A DNA stretch of 64,000 bases, from positions 56,144,093 to 56,208,092 of the forward strand of contig NC_081849.1 in assembly GCF_963259705.1 (NCBI RefSeq), in the 5' to 3' direction. Below the pieces are notes generated by a model, which saw nothing but the letters and a program-made list of their open reading frames with translations, ran no database searches and was not told where the DNA came from. The position numbers were made by a program, and so were the translations under genes. Positions 44,986 through 56,322 of this stretch are shown here, one piece after another. The stretch's first letter is position 1; each line of letters starts with the position of its first letter. The DNA comes from Myotis daubentonii (taxonomy: Eukaryota; Chordata; Mammalia; Chiroptera; Vespertilionidae).

Positions 44986-46157
44986 AATAAAACTGTCCTG
45001 AGAATATTCTTGCAATTTTCTAGAGATTACACAAGGAGGTCGGAGCATATGCAGAAAAATTCATGTCAAATCATGTGGCTGCAATTTGCGAACAGGCAGA
45101 AGGATTACTTGGTGTCATTTTTTAGTCCCGTTGCTGGGTGTTGCTTTTTTAGGGTTATGTACCTTTGTTTCACTTCCTGTCTACTACTGATCAGGATATA
45201 CTGCAACTAAGAGTAAAGGTGAACTTGTAGAACTGATGAAAATAACAATGCTTCTTCTGGGAGAAACTTCTAAATAATTTTTTGTCCAAAATAAACTCAA
45301 AGACTTGCTCTACTATCACCCAAATATTCTGTTGTATGACTTGAACCACTGTTGTGTGTTTTGGTCAATTGATGTCTTCCTCCCTTTAACACCCTCCTGG
45401 AGGCACAGCTGCTCCTGCTTCCGCAAGCCCGTGCCTGGAGAGAGTGCACACACCCAGGTTTGCCAGATCTGGTTTCTCAAAGGATGGCCGAAATGCAGAC
45501 CTGCTGCTTTGCAAATGTCAGAAACTCCATGTTTTTAGAAGCTTCAGGTTTGGATCTCGGAGGTTAGAAGTCAGGCTGCGGTTTTACCTGAAGGATGAGC
45601 ACAACCAAGAGAGGACACGAGGGGTCTGCCAGAAATATTCGCCTGGGCAGGCTGCGTGGGTGTGCGCAGCTCCTGAGCATTTCCTGGAGCCAGAGACAAT
45701 GATTTGTGCGTTTCCTCTCAGATACCAGGGTAAGAAGAGAAATGGACATACAGCGTATTTACAGCGTGCTCAGTATCCGTCCTCCCCAAATAGGAAGGCC
45801 TTTCGCTCCCCTCTAGCAGCTGGCACATTGCTAATCTTTAGTTATAAGAATATTAATGGGTGCTAGTGAACAGCAAACTAGAACACAAAACATGCAGATA
45901 TATGCAATATTTAATTAATTCAAATTTTCTAGCTTCTATAAAAAGTATTTAAGATGGAAGAATACATAAACACATATACAAAGAGAGAAAAATGTTGAGT
46001 AGGGATAGGGATAAACATAGAGATGGACATGGACACAGACATGATCTACCAGGTTTTAACTGGGACTTCACACTCGAAGCCCTATGGTTTTATATTAACC
46101 ACTGTGGCCATTCATATTTTTTGAAGAAATTGTGAAGAGAGTCACTTTTTGGAAAGC
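44986..46157. other. Unassigned interval with a GC-richer open frame
   Basis: 45380-45740 has clearly higher G+C than its surroundings. It holds a 140-codon plus-strand frame (45444-45866), the longest frame in the window that is neither low-complexity nor inside a recognised repeat. The predicted product is basic, with no membrane segment or motif I recognise, and there is no promoter or splice evidence. It is not called as a gene. 45970-46050 is A/G-rich with an imperfect 'ggaca' repeat. Confidence 0.45.
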
Positions 46158-46165
46158 TCTTAGAC

Positions 46166-46386
46166 CAGTGGTTCTCAACCTTGGCTGCACATTAGAATCA
46201 CCTGGGAATCTTTTGAAAATCCTGATTTCTGGGCCTCATCCTCTGGACATTCTGTTCTTTGTTATGGGGTGGGGCCACAACATTAGTAACAAAGAAACAG
46301 AATTTCCGGAGGACGAGGCCCAGAAATCAGGATTTTGAAAAGATTCCCAGGTGATTCTAATGTGCAGCCAAGGTTGAGAACCACTG
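46166..46386. mobile_element. Palindromic hAT MITE, copy B
   Basis: 221 bp, same palindromic element as at 41.5 kb and in the same orientation. Reading base by base I find about five differences (one missing T near the centre, and four substitutions in the right arm). The 8-bp duplication is different, tcttagac at 46158-46165 and 46387-46394, so it is an independent insertion, not a segmental duplication. Confidence 0.95.
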
Positions 46387-46619
46387 TCTTAGACAGAAAG
46401 GGAACCTGAACCTACAGGTTTAATTAATTAACATTTGGCTCACACAGGTAGATTCAGTAGCTCTGCAATCAATACCTAATTGTGATAAGCTAAGTAGCCA
46501 CTCATACAAGCTTTACTTGCATGAAGAAGATATAACTGTATTTTCTTTTCACTATTCTAAACCCACATATACGGAACAAATGAATCAGTACAATAACACT
46601 ACCAACTAATAAACAGACA

Positions 46620-46910
46620 CTCCCATCACGATTTTGCATCCACCACAATTAGAGCAAGCTTATTGATATCATTATAGAAAACAACATGGAAACTTCCATT
46701 TATGACAAAATTTCCTTCTTGGCCAGAAAACAACAAAGGTTTTCTTAAAGGACCAAATAACAATTTTAAACTCTGTGGACCAAAGGTCTCTGTTGGAACA
46801 ACTGTTGTTGTTGTGCAAAAGCAGCCATAAGCAGCATGTAAACAAATAAATTCGGCCACATTCCATTAACAGTTGCTTTACAAAAACAGGTAGACCTCTA
46901 CTTTAGACAC
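46620..46910 (+). mobile_element. hAT-Charlie-like non-autonomous fragment
   Basis: 'cttaaaggaccaaataac', 'ttttaaactctgtggacc', 'gtctctgttggaacaactg', 'gcaaaagcagccataagc', 'gtaaacaaataaattcgg' and 'ctttacaaaaacaggtag' follow an old mammalian hAT non-autonomous family. The family is also present in reverse at 11.8 kb. Minus-strand frames of 64 and 77 codons inside are artefacts. Confidence 0.7.
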
Positions 46911-48159
46911 ACCTAGGAGAATATTTTTAATGTAATTATTTCTCTGATATCATGACCTCTATTTCAGAAACAGAATGAAATAGACCATTTAACAATCACG
47001 TTTTCCTAAGGACTATATTACTACAGGGGGGAAATGTTCACCTTCAAATGGTCATAGATTTCAGATTATTCTCTATGCCCAAGCAGCCCGTAAGCTATAA
47101 ATAATATGGACAGAAAGCCATGTCATATTGACCTTCTCCCTTACCTTAGAAAGTTTTCACACGGGTTTTGTGAAGATTTGTGCTTTTCCTGCTCTGCCTC
47201 CCAAATGTGGAGATAAATATGTTCTCTGACAGCCGGCGTTTTCTGAGTCAGCACTCTCTTTATCACTGCCCCTCAAGCACATTTTCCAAAACCTGACAAA
47301 AACATCCCTGAAACCTTCAGAGGGGAAAAGTAAATCCTCATCTCAGGCTGCGTAAATTGCCACCAAGTACAGCCATGAATAAAAGAAGGATCCATCCTGA
47401 TTCATGCTTTGGAACATCCTAAAACAGGGCAGCTCGTGCTCTGGAGGCCATTGCTCCGCAGAACTCGGACCACAGGAAATTAGACAGGAAACAGAAAAGA
47501 TATTAAGCACTCCTTTTTATGCCAGTTTTTTAAAAGAAGGCAATTATTGAAGATTGCTAAGTGAAATAGTATTAAACTGGTACTTGGCTTCCTTTCCTGA
47601 AACTGCTTCCTTCAAATTATATGCACCTGGGCGAGGGAGGCATGATGACTTTGGAACATAAAGGCAGGGCCTCATTGCCAGAAGGACTTAGTCCTATGCA
47701 CTTAGAGATCCTGAGAGGGCGGGAAAACACATTAGCCCTGATTGGTTTAGATTCCTGGCTTCTAAGCTCCTGTCTTTAAGGAAAAGGGTCTGGTACAGGT
47801 AATACTTGATGGGGAGTAGAGCCCAAACTAGTCTGTGTGGGAAGGAAAATATCTACAGGTAACTAAAGGGATTGCCTACTTGATTGCAATCATTTGTTCA
47901 CAAACATTGGAGCTGTGGATGTTACGCAAATGAATTTCCCATCCTCAAGGACCACCATGTAGTAAACTTAAGAAAGCGACAAACGCATCCTTATATAAAC
48001 AGCTGACAAGATATGTTAAAAACTATACAAATGTATGTATGTCATCAAGACATAATGTTGTTCACATATCCCCACCTCCCTTACAATTAAATCAAATTAT
48101 ATCCAATGTTCTAAGGCTAAAGACAATGCAGACTTGTGACAACTGACTTCTCTTTAAAC
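46911..48159. other. Unassigned interval
   Basis: No repeat recognised. 47140-47480 and 47600-47780 look like unique sequence. No open frame of note. Confidence 0.45.
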
Positions 48160-48164
48160 TCATA

Positions 48165-48780
48165 CGCACCCGCTTCAAACATTCAGTCCTCAAATTCGCC
48201 TTACTATCAAGTCTTTATGAGCTGTTCTGCCTTTGCTTCTTTATTATCTCCCGAAACCAATTCACCCGTCAGACCTCAGTTCCTGATCACTTCTCATAAA
48301 GCCTTTCTTGACTAAGTCTGCTAATACTGATTTGAAGCATTCATTTCAGGTGCAATTACCAATTTATTTGCATTGTTATTTGAACTGTTTCCTCTCCACT
48401 TCAACACCAACAAGTCAGAATTTAATCTGCTCCAGTCTGACGTTTGCTCCACCACTTCACTGAAACTGCCCTTTTCAAGCTCCACGAAGACTTATCTTTT
48501 CCAATCCTATAGGCAATCTGAAGTCATCCTGCTGGTCCTTCTCAGTTGCAATTCACAAAACTGAACAGCCTGTTCTTGAAGCGCTCATCCCGTGAACTAC
48601 TGGTTTACCCCAACACTCAGCACTGAACCTTCTTCATCTGCACCTAACCCTTAGGTGGTCTCTCCTGCTTCAGTGTATACACAACTCCCCCATCTTTGTT
48701 TCCAACTACTTTCCTTAAATTGGGCCTCATGTAATCAATGGCCTACTTAACAGCTCCTCTTGGATATCTTAAAGACATTT
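48165..48780 (+). mobile_element. L2 LINE ORF2 relic, sense
   Basis: 'caccacttcactgaaactgcccttttcaagctcc', 'ccttaggtggtctctcctgc', 'tgtatacacaactcccc' and 'cctacttaacagctcctcttggatatc' follow the L2 reverse-transcriptase region in sense. The 63-codon frame 48373-48564 is a chance survivor. The L2 continues after the nested L1 at 48.78-48.96 kb. Confidence 0.75.
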
Positions 48781-48782
48781 AA

Positions 48783-48962
48783 AATGTGGAGGGGGGGAAG
48801 AGATCAATCAATGAACTCATATGTGTATCTGCATAACCCAAGGGTACAGACAGTGTCCTTGGTAGTGATGGCTTGTGGGGGTGGGAGTGGAGAAGGCAAT
48901 GAGGGAAAAAAGGGGACATGTGTAATACTTTTAACAATAAAAAATTATTAAAAAATAATAAA
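48783..48962 (+). mobile_element. L1 3' end nested in L2
   Basis: 'aagagatcaatcaatgaac', 'catatgtgtatctgcataaccc' and 'gtgtaatacttttaacaat' with a terminal A-rich tail is the bat L1 3' UTR also seen at 15.9 and 27.4 kb. It interrupts a sense L2. Confidence 0.82.
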
Positions 48963-49200
48963 TAAATCTAAAATCATACATTATTTAAAATAGCACCCAC
49001 TCTCTATTACTCTTCTCTTACCCTGGCTTACTTTTCTTAATTGCACTCAAATGTAAAATTATATATTTAATTGTTACTTTGTATCTGCTCCAAGATACTG
49101 TAACTTTTCAATGTACTATTTTTACATTGTATTTCTGATGTTTAGAACAGAACCTGGCATCAAGGAGGTGCTCAAAATATATTTATTAATTAAACAATAG
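48963..49200 (+). mobile_element. L2 LINE 3' end, continuation
   Basis: 'tttaattgttactttgtatctgctcc' and 'gaacctggcatcaaggaggtgctcaaaatatatt' are the L2 3' end. It completes the copy that starts at 48165. Confidence 0.72.
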
Positions 49201-49204
49201 AATC

Positions 49205-49335
49205 TTAATACCAATCACTCTCACGAAACTGTGAACTCACTGAGGACAGAAGCTACTTATGTGCTTGATTAGCATTGTTTTTTGAGTGTCTGTCATATGG
49301 TAGTCATTGAATGCTTTTTAACTGCTTGAATAAAA
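49205..49335 (+). mobile_element. Second L2-like 3' end
   Basis: 'ctgtgaactcactgaggacagaagc' and 'gtcatatggtagtcattgaatg' repeat the same kind of L2 3' end directly downstream of another. Confidence 0.5.
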
Positions 49336-49339
49336 ATAA

Positions 49340-50010
49340 TATTGTAACAGCACAGTTTTACCAATGGTAGAATTTCAACAATGAGTGAAGCTATCAAAAG
49401 GAAAATGCTCATAAGAAGCTGATGATGACAAAAGGTAAATGCATTTGATAATTTGGACACTGATATAGCTTTTAAGGCCAATTTAAGTTTAGGTGCATAA
49501 TGATGGCAAATTATAATTGACTAAAGAATCAGTGGGAGACACAGTGACAGAGGTCTAAAGCATAAGCATGATTTCGTAGATATTATCCCCAACACCTGGT
49601 TCCCCTTCATTCTCTATGCCTTGTTGAAGTTTCCTGCACCATCATGTCAACTAGGACTCCCATGCCTCTCTGCCCTGCACTAAAAGACTCCTCTTCACTA
49701 TCGGTGCCCTAGATCGGAAAGCACTGGCCTTCTCCTTGTTCATCTTTGTGTGAATGAAGCGCTAGAAATCTGAAAGTTATGAGGACAGGTCCTTGCTTAG
49801 AGTGCAGATTGTTGCTCTGAAGTTTCAAAGTTGTGTACATGGAGGCAATGTTTGGGTCTTCTTATTTACATATTGAAATTGGGAAGTATAAGTAAATTAG
49901 GGCTGGTAACTGTGATGTTTCCTTACCTGTCAGAATTTTTCTAAGCTTAATGATTTTTAAAACATTAATAAGACAATAGAGCTTGTACCCTAGTGGGTCT
50001 GATAAGGATA
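49340..50010. other. Unassigned interval
   Basis: No gene or repeat recognised. Confidence 0.4.
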
Positions 50011-50025
50011 AAAAGGAACACCATG

Positions 50026-50253
50026 CCGCAGAAAGTGTGATTCAGTGGTTGAGCGTTGAGCTATGATTTAGGAGGTCGCCATTAGATTAAATGTCAGGAC
50101 ACATGCCCAGGTTGCAGGCTTGATCCCAGTAGGGATGTGCAGGAGGCTTCCAATCCATGATCAATGCTTCTCTCTCACCAAGGTTTCTATCTCTCTCTCC
50201 TTCTCTCTCTAAATATCAATTTTTTAAAAAAACAACACTTTTTTTATTTTTTT
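50026..50253 (+). mobile_element. Ves SINE, diverged, with 15-bp duplication
   Basis: 'ccgcagaaagtgtgattcagtgg', then 'gcgttgagctatgatttagg' ('cgacctatgaact' class, decayed). The B-box region is ruined, and the copy has 'atcaatgcttctctctc' and a T/A-rich tail. Duplication aaaaggaacaccatg at 50011-50025 and 50255-50269. The intact duplication and decayed body suggest middle age. Confidence 0.92.
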
Positions 50254-50269
50254 AAAAAGGAACACCATG

Positions 50270-52317
50270 GAATTGCAAAAGCCAGGAAGTGTTGATGTTA
50301 TTCAGGAAGTGGCAAGAAATCTATGAGCCAGCCCAATAAAGATCTTTTTCTAAACTGGTCAGAACAACAACAACAAAAACTACTTTGGGTTCTAGCACTG
50401 GCAAGAATTGGGACTGTGACTCAGCTATGGTTGGCTTTCTCTTTGATTTACAATTATACTAGCAAATAATCCTTGCAAAGAATAAACACAGAATTAAGAA
50501 TGCAATTGAGTAGATGCTCCCTGAGGCTTTGTTTTATTCCACACAAGGGCTGAGCCAAAATTCAGAAATACCCGAGTCCCATATGGAGGGAGAAATCCTC
50601 CCAATCAGCACACAGGGAAGGACATGGAATTTTAGTCCTTAATAACCATCTGGGTGGGGCCATGCCAGCACTAAAGGGCCAGCCCTCTTGTTTTAGTGAC
50701 ATTCTTGCTCCTCCAAAGACATATACTTCTATATTTCTTGTGCTTCATCAGGCCAATCAAATTTCCAGTGCAGCCGGCTTGACAATGGTCTACCACACAC
50801 ATCATTTGGAAAATTGCCCCCAGCAGATGGGATAGGAAGCTCATCTCACAAGTACTCAGTTTAAGAAAAAGAACTGAATATCAGCTAACAGAGAATAAAC
50901 AGTCCTTAGGTATTAAAAAAAGGGGGATCAATATTTTGCTCATCATATACGAAAGAGCAAGTCCACAGAAATCAATTAATTGTTTGTACTTAAGCTCTTG
51001 GCAATCTAAAGTAGATAGTGAATGAAAAAGATTCCTAAAAAAGTAACATAAAATCCCACCCCCAACCTACAAAAGCAAAAACTGTATAAAACAGAGGGAA
51101 CCTTGACCTCTTTCTCAAAACTGAAAATTCGTTTTTTAATATCTTTTATTGCTTGATCTGGAATAAATATCATATAGAAATACAGCAATTTCTTTCGGTG
51201 CAGTCTAAAAACAATAAAATTGCAATGTATGTAATCAAAAATACATGCATTAAAAATACATCTGCTTATCAAAATTTAACCATAAAATCTAATAGTGTCC
51301 TAGCCTGAAAGTTTTCTCTCTCCATGATTTTCATTTCTTTGTGGAGCTATACTTTTAAAATCTGACAAATAAAATTAATGAGGCCACAGATTATACTGTG
51401 TTGTAAGCAAAATGACAGAGTATCCATTTTCTTTTCAGGTCACAGTTAACCTTATTTATATTGCTTAGGTGAAATCACATAGGAAACAAATCCCAGAAAT
51501 TAAAAGGCTATTCCAGGGGAAACCTCCCTCTGTGATTTCTGAAGCTACTCATAAGTTTAAAAAGCACACTTGCCAAGTAGACTACTGTACCACCATGGAT
51601 GAATCCACTTGAAGGTAATGTCTTATATGACATGTTTTCCCTCTAAGAAATGCCTTCATTTAACTTATTAGTTGATTTGTGCTTATATGGAAAGAATGGA
51701 GGAAGGATAAGGTTATGGGGAAGCAAAAATCTAAATGCCTGACCAACTACTGTTGAATTGCACCTGGAAATCATGAGTAAAACACCTTCTATAAGCATTT
51801 TTTCACATCTCTTTTGATAAGTACTTGATGTGGTTAAGAAAAATATTTCTGTTGTCACTGGCACATCATCATTTACATGAGACTGAGAAGGTGACACAGC
51901 ACTGGGAAAAGAGACTAGGTTATTTTCTATTCTCTCCACTGCGTTACCTCTTGGCCTTCTGTTTACCTCCTATAAGCCCTCAAAGTCTACAGGCTTGTTC
52001 TTGCCCAATACAAACCATAACCCTGATCCTTCTGCTTCTTTAGATCCAGCTTTAGAACTGAATGCCAATAATCAATTCATGGAATGGGTCAGAAATAAAA
52101 CAAATACCTAAGTCTAACTTAAGCTGCTAATATCGGAGAAATAAAGTTCCAATTATTACACTTGGTCAAACCAAGAATAATCTCATTCTCTAAAAACAGA
52201 ATAACATGATTGAATATTATCTCCAGAATAAGCACATACAGTTATTACTGTTATACACCAAGGGGAAAACATATACTAAAAGACAGGAGCTTGTTCAGAA
52301 TCAGTATAAACTATATT
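50270..52317. other. Unassigned interval, mostly unique-looking
   Basis: No repeat recognised over about 2 kb. Minus-strand frames 51006-51272 (88 codons) and 51643-51939 (98 codons) have no motif I know. 50500-50830 could be an old LTR but ends are not visible. Confidence 0.42.
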
Positions 52318-52323
52318 GAAAAT

Positions 52324-52544
52324 CGCCGAAACCGGTTTGGCTCAGTGGATAGAGCGTCGGCCTACGGACTGAAGGGTCCCAGGTTCGATTCCGGTCAAGG
52401 GCATGTACCTGGGTTGTGGGCACATCCCCAGTAGGGGATGTGCAGGAGGCGGCTGATCGATGTTTCTCTCTCATCGATGTTTCTGACTCTCTATCTCTCT
52501 CCCTTCCTCTCTGTAAAAAATCAATAAAATATATTTTAAAAAAA
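52324..52544 (+). mobile_element. Young Ves SINE with intact pol III boxes
   Basis: The cleanest copy in the window: 'cgccgaaaccggtttggctc', A box 'tggctcagtgg' near 52338, B box 'ggttcgattcc' at 52382-52392, 'gctgatcgatgtttctctc', and tail 'aatcaataaaatatatttt'. Short duplication gaaaat on both sides. It looks capable of internal pol III initiation, as in tRNA-derived SINEs; whether it is transcribed is unknown. Confidence 0.96.
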
Positions 52545-52550
52545 GAAAAT

Positions 52551-52987
52551 GGACAGAAAGGAGGTAAGAATAATGTATTAGAATGAAGGAGGTGTTCACT
52601 TACCTCTCTAACAGAGTAGATTTAAGAATTAAAAAAAAAATTTTTTTGACCCAGGAAGACATTTGATGAGACAATTCATCACCTCCCAATCACAAAAAGA
52701 GCCATTTTCAAATTTCACTTATTTATTTAGTATTGTTTAGATACTTGTTTTGTACACTGAGAAAATAAAAACTGGAGACACAATGAAGTGCAAGTAAGAT
52801 GAGAAAGAAATGCTGACAGAAAGGGAATTTGAAGCAGCTTCATGTCAGAGAAACATTAGGTTGGAAGAGAAAAGAGTGACAATAGACATTCTTGAAGAGA
52901 TAGAGAGGGGCCGTGTTGTGAAGCATTGTCTAAGCATAGGTACACAGAAGGTGGGGAGTGATGGAGAATAGGGTTGAGGCAATTTTG
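52551..52987. other. Unassigned interval
   Basis: Purine-rich from 52790 to 52980, possibly very old antisense LINE. No gene. Confidence 0.4.
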
Positions 52988-53003
52988 GATATTAATAATT
53001 TTT

Positions 53004-53218
53004 TTAATCCTTACCCAAGGATATGTCTAGAGAAAAGAAGGGAGAAATGGAGGAAGGGAAAGGAAGAGAGGGAGAGAGAGAAGGGAAGAGAGAGGAAGAG
53101 AGTGCGTAGGATCAGACCAGCAACCTAGGCATGTGCTTACAAGGAATCAAATCTGTAACCATTTGGTATATGGAACAACAAAGGACACTCTAACCAACTG
53201 AGCTATCTGGCTGGTGCT
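53004..53218 (-). mobile_element. Older Ves-related SINE with 16-bp duplication
   Basis: Minus-strand head 'agcaccagccagatagctcag', 'gttccatataccaaatgg' and 'gcacatgcctaggttgc'. The tail side starts 'ttaatccttacccaaggatatg', a 3' end unlike the 'tcaataaaatatatt' copies. Duplication gatattaataattttt at 52988-53003 and 53219-53234. The separate tail suggests a distinct, older subfamily. Confidence 0.9.
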
Positions 53219-53234
53219 GATATTAATAATTTTT

Positions 53235-53873
53235 AAATTAAAACCCAAATTTAATTTAAATTATTATGCCAATACCAAAAATAAAAGTAAATGATACAAA
53301 CAGGGAGAGGTTAAATATACCAAGTTTTTCTTTTCTTCAGGAAATATGAAGCATAGGTGGCAGGGCTTTATAAGGAAGCTACTGTGGAGAATGGAAAGGA
53401 AAAGAAAACGCAGGCACTTAGAATCATCAGGGTCAGAATGAGACAGGAGATCACAAATGTATTATGACACCCGTTTTCATGGTTTTGTGATTTTCAATAG
53501 CATTTAGTACTCCAAGCAAAAGAGCAAAGCCAGATTGCTCAATTGAGAAAGGGTAAGGATTTTCTTAGATGTAAAATGGAAGAAAAAGAGTACAGAGAAA
53601 TGAAGATTTGGGCAAAAGAGGTATTTAAGTTTTATCCTAGTTCTTCTTGCCTGGATAGTAAAGAGAGAGGGTGAATGAAAAAAATCATGGAAGAAAACAA
53701 GGTGTGTCAAGGGACTGGAGACTGATGGGAAGTAGAGAGAACAAGGTAATTGATTGTTGATTGGTAATTCATGATTTTAAAGATGAGATGTTCCAGGAAA
53801 TACCAAGATTCAGAATGGAATTTATTGCCTAACATGGAAGTGGAATTTCTGTAGGGTATTAATTGGCTTGTCA
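53235..53873. other. Unassigned interval
   Basis: 53470-53760 may be decayed antisense L2. Frames 53504-53710 and 53707-53919 on the minus strand lack domains. Confidence 0.4.
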
Positions 53874-53881
53874 ACTTATAC

Positions 53882-54090
53882 CAGTGATGGCGAACCTTTT
53901 GAGCTCGGCGTGTCAGCATTTTGAAAAACCCTAACTTAACTCTGGTGCCGTGTCACATATAGAAATTTTTTGATATTTGCAACCATAGTAAAACAAAGAC
54001 ATAGTTTTGATATTTATTTTATATATTTAAATGCCATTTAACAAAGAAAAATCAACCAAAAAAATGAGTGTCATAGGTTCACCATCACTG
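53882..54090 (+). mobile_element. Non-autonomous hAT element (CAGTGATGG type), copy 1
   Basis: Starts 'cagtgatggcgaacctttt' and ends 'aggttcaccatcactg', giving inverted termini of about 16 bp. The interior has 'tctggtgccgtgtcac' and 'aaatgccatttaacaaag'. Flanks acttatac and acctgtac match at 6 of 8, a decayed duplication. At 209 bp there is no transposase. A second copy in reverse lies at 62.4 kb. Confidence 0.92.
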
Positions 54091-54098
54091 ACCTGTAC

Positions 54099-54480
54099 AC
54101 TTTAACCAATAATAATGATGACAGCATATATTGATAAAGGAAAATTGTCATCCAAATTTCTAAATCTGAAGGAGTAATAAGATGGCAGATGATACTGAGG
54201 GGGTAGGTAATATTATAAAATTCAAAGAAAATTAAAGCAATAACTCTTGAATGAACTCTATGTTTTCTTTGTCACATTCCAAGCAGCTGAATGGAGTCAC
54301 ACATTGAGGTAAATTGTTTTCACTGTAAATTCATAATAGTCTACCTAAATGCCCCCCAATAATGCTCAAATCCTAGCAGATACATATGGCTCATAACCTC
54401 CCAAGCTTGTCCAAGCTTTAAACTTTCTTTACTTTATTCAAACTCTACAAAAAAAATAAAATTAAATTCCAGAAATATCC
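54099..54480. other. Unassigned AT-rich interval
   Basis: Nothing recognised. Confidence 0.4.
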
Positions 54481-54484
54481 TCAA

Positions 54485-55620
54485 TTTAGCACTAACTACA
54501 AAACCAACACAGCTATGAAGATTGCTCCTTTCTCTCTTCCTTCTCTTTTTTAGAGAGGATGTTACTTCTGGTCAAAATCAACCCATACCTCATATGTCTT
54601 TGATCCTATTCAATTCCATGTTCTGAAGTATCTGTTAAGTGTCTCTTTTCTGTATTTTTAATCACATCAACTACTCGGGTAATTTAAACACATTAAAAAA
54701 CTCCCATCTCAGAAAAGTAAAAGCTCCTTCAAACTTCTATCATTCTCCAGAAACAGCTGTATAGTCTTTTAAACCTTCTGTCTTCATTTCTCCTCCACAC
54801 ATTTTCATCTAGATTTCACCCCAATCACTACAGCAGAGCATTCTTAGCTCAGATCACCATCACCAATGATCTCCTTGTGTTGAAATCCAATGGATATTTT
54901 TCATTCCTCATCTCAATCTCTCAGCATAATCCAGCAGTGAGGATTACTTTGTTTTTCTTATGTTTTCCCCCCTGGTCTTCGGAATACCACACATTTATGT
55001 TATTGTTTTCCTCCTCTGAAACAATTTATTTTCATTCTTTACAATCCATATACTCCAATATACTCTAAAACTATTAGATTTCACCAAGATGTTTTCCTAA
55101 AATTATCTTTTCTCTCACTTTATATTCTTTTCATACTTCAAAGGAATCAAGTACTATCTGTACCACCATGGATTTATCTCTTTCCCATTTGCTGCTCTCA
55201 TCTTTTTATTCATGTAGCCATTTGTTTATTCAAATGTTATGCTTGTATGAATGAAAGGAGTACTGGTTTTTATAATAAGGTAAAAAAATAATTACCTCTA
55301 CACATCTTTGTAAGTTAGTTTATTGTCTTTATTTTTTTATATTCCTTTCCCTCCAGATCCAGCTCAAATTCTAAATTATCTGTAATTAATTTCTTAATCT
55401 CTTACTCTCCTATAGCATCCTACGATGTACCTACTTCTATTGCTGCATGTAGCCCATGGTGTTACATTTATACATCCATGTATTTCCTCCAACCCCCTAA
55501 TTTAGGACTAGAACCTGTCAATGCCACACATTCTAGTCAACATTTTCTTCCAAGAACCTACTATTCTGATATACCATAGGTGCTCAAAAAATTTTAAATG
55601 AATTAACTGAATGCTGATAG
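54485..55620 (+). mobile_element. L2 LINE, ORF2 relic to 3' end
   Basis: 'gctcagatcaccatcaccaatgatctccttgtgttgaaatccaatgg' style text at 54850-54900 marks the L2 reverse-transcriptase region. 'caaggaatcaagtactatctgtaccacc' follows, and 55480-55620 ('gactagaacctgtcaatgcc', 'ataccataggtgctcaaaaaat') is the L2 3' end. One long diverged sense copy; frames destroyed. Confidence 0.68.
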
Positions 55621-56079
55621 GCCCCCAAATTGTATTGTAGGGTTTTCAAAGAAAAAGTACTAGTCATTCCCAGGAGGAGGAATACTGTGATTAAATAAGA
55701 TCAGGGAAGTTCGTGCTAAATCCCACTCCTGGAGATTCCAACACACACTTGCATCTGAGGAACTATAAGAAGTCCTTAAAATAGAAAACTATTTAACTTT
55801 GTTTAATGTTTAGATAAGAAAAGCTTTCTTTCCCTTGTCTTTTTTTAACACGGATATTAGCATTCCTCAAACAGTGTTTCCATATGTCTTAACACAGTTT
55901 GGATTTTAACCATTAGGATCAGCAAAACAGATGTTAAAGAACCAGAGAGCATGCACATTCTCTCCATCCCGGATGTTCCCAGTGGTAGGTTATAGCTGCT
56001 AATTCCTTCAACATGGCTTTCTTTAACACTTACTGGAGAAGAAATTTTGATCAATAGAGAACTACCATATTATTGATAT
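55621..56079. other. Unassigned interval
   Basis: No repeat recognised. A minus-strand 65-codon frame shows no domain. Confidence 0.4.
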
Positions 56080-56080
56080 G

Positions 56081-56322
56081 CTAGAGACCTGGTGCACAAA
56101 TTGGTGCACGGGTGGGTTCCACCTGGCCCGCCCCGATCGGCCGCGATCAGGGCCCAGCTGGCCAGGGGAAGGGTCCGTGGGAGGTTGGCTGGCTGGGGTA
56201 GGGGCCATGGGAGGTTGGCTGGCCAGCCCTGCCCCCAATCGGGCCAGTTGGCAGGCTGCAGTGAGTGTCATAGCCACCAGTCGTTTTGGTCATCCCGGCT
56301 ACTTGGCTTTTATATATATAGA
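56081..56322 (-). mobile_element. HeliBat-type Helitron with internal duplications
   Basis: The minus strand starts 'tctatatatataaaagccaa' and ends with the hairpin 'gtgcaccaatttgtgcacc' and 'aggtctctag' (CTAG at 56081-56084). Same subfamily as the plus-strand copy at 26.1 kb. The middle carries 'gtgggaggttggctgg' and 'atgggaggttggctgg' as a direct repeat about 36 bp apart. The 133-codon plus frame and two others here are GC-driven artefacts. Confidence 0.9.

Noticed and set aside
45715..45740. Splice acceptor and donor around a tiny exon ('cctctcag' then 'gggtaag')
   Set aside because: The two motifs are only about 10 bp apart, too close for a plausible exon, and such motifs are common by chance.
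41486..46386. Segmental duplication as the cause of the two identical 222-bp blocks
   Set aside because: The flanks differ immediately outside and each copy has its own 8-bp duplication, so they are independent insertions.
52324..52400. tRNA gene, from intact A and B boxes
   Set aside because: The head continues into a Ves body with a tail and target duplication, and no cloverleaf acceptor closes.
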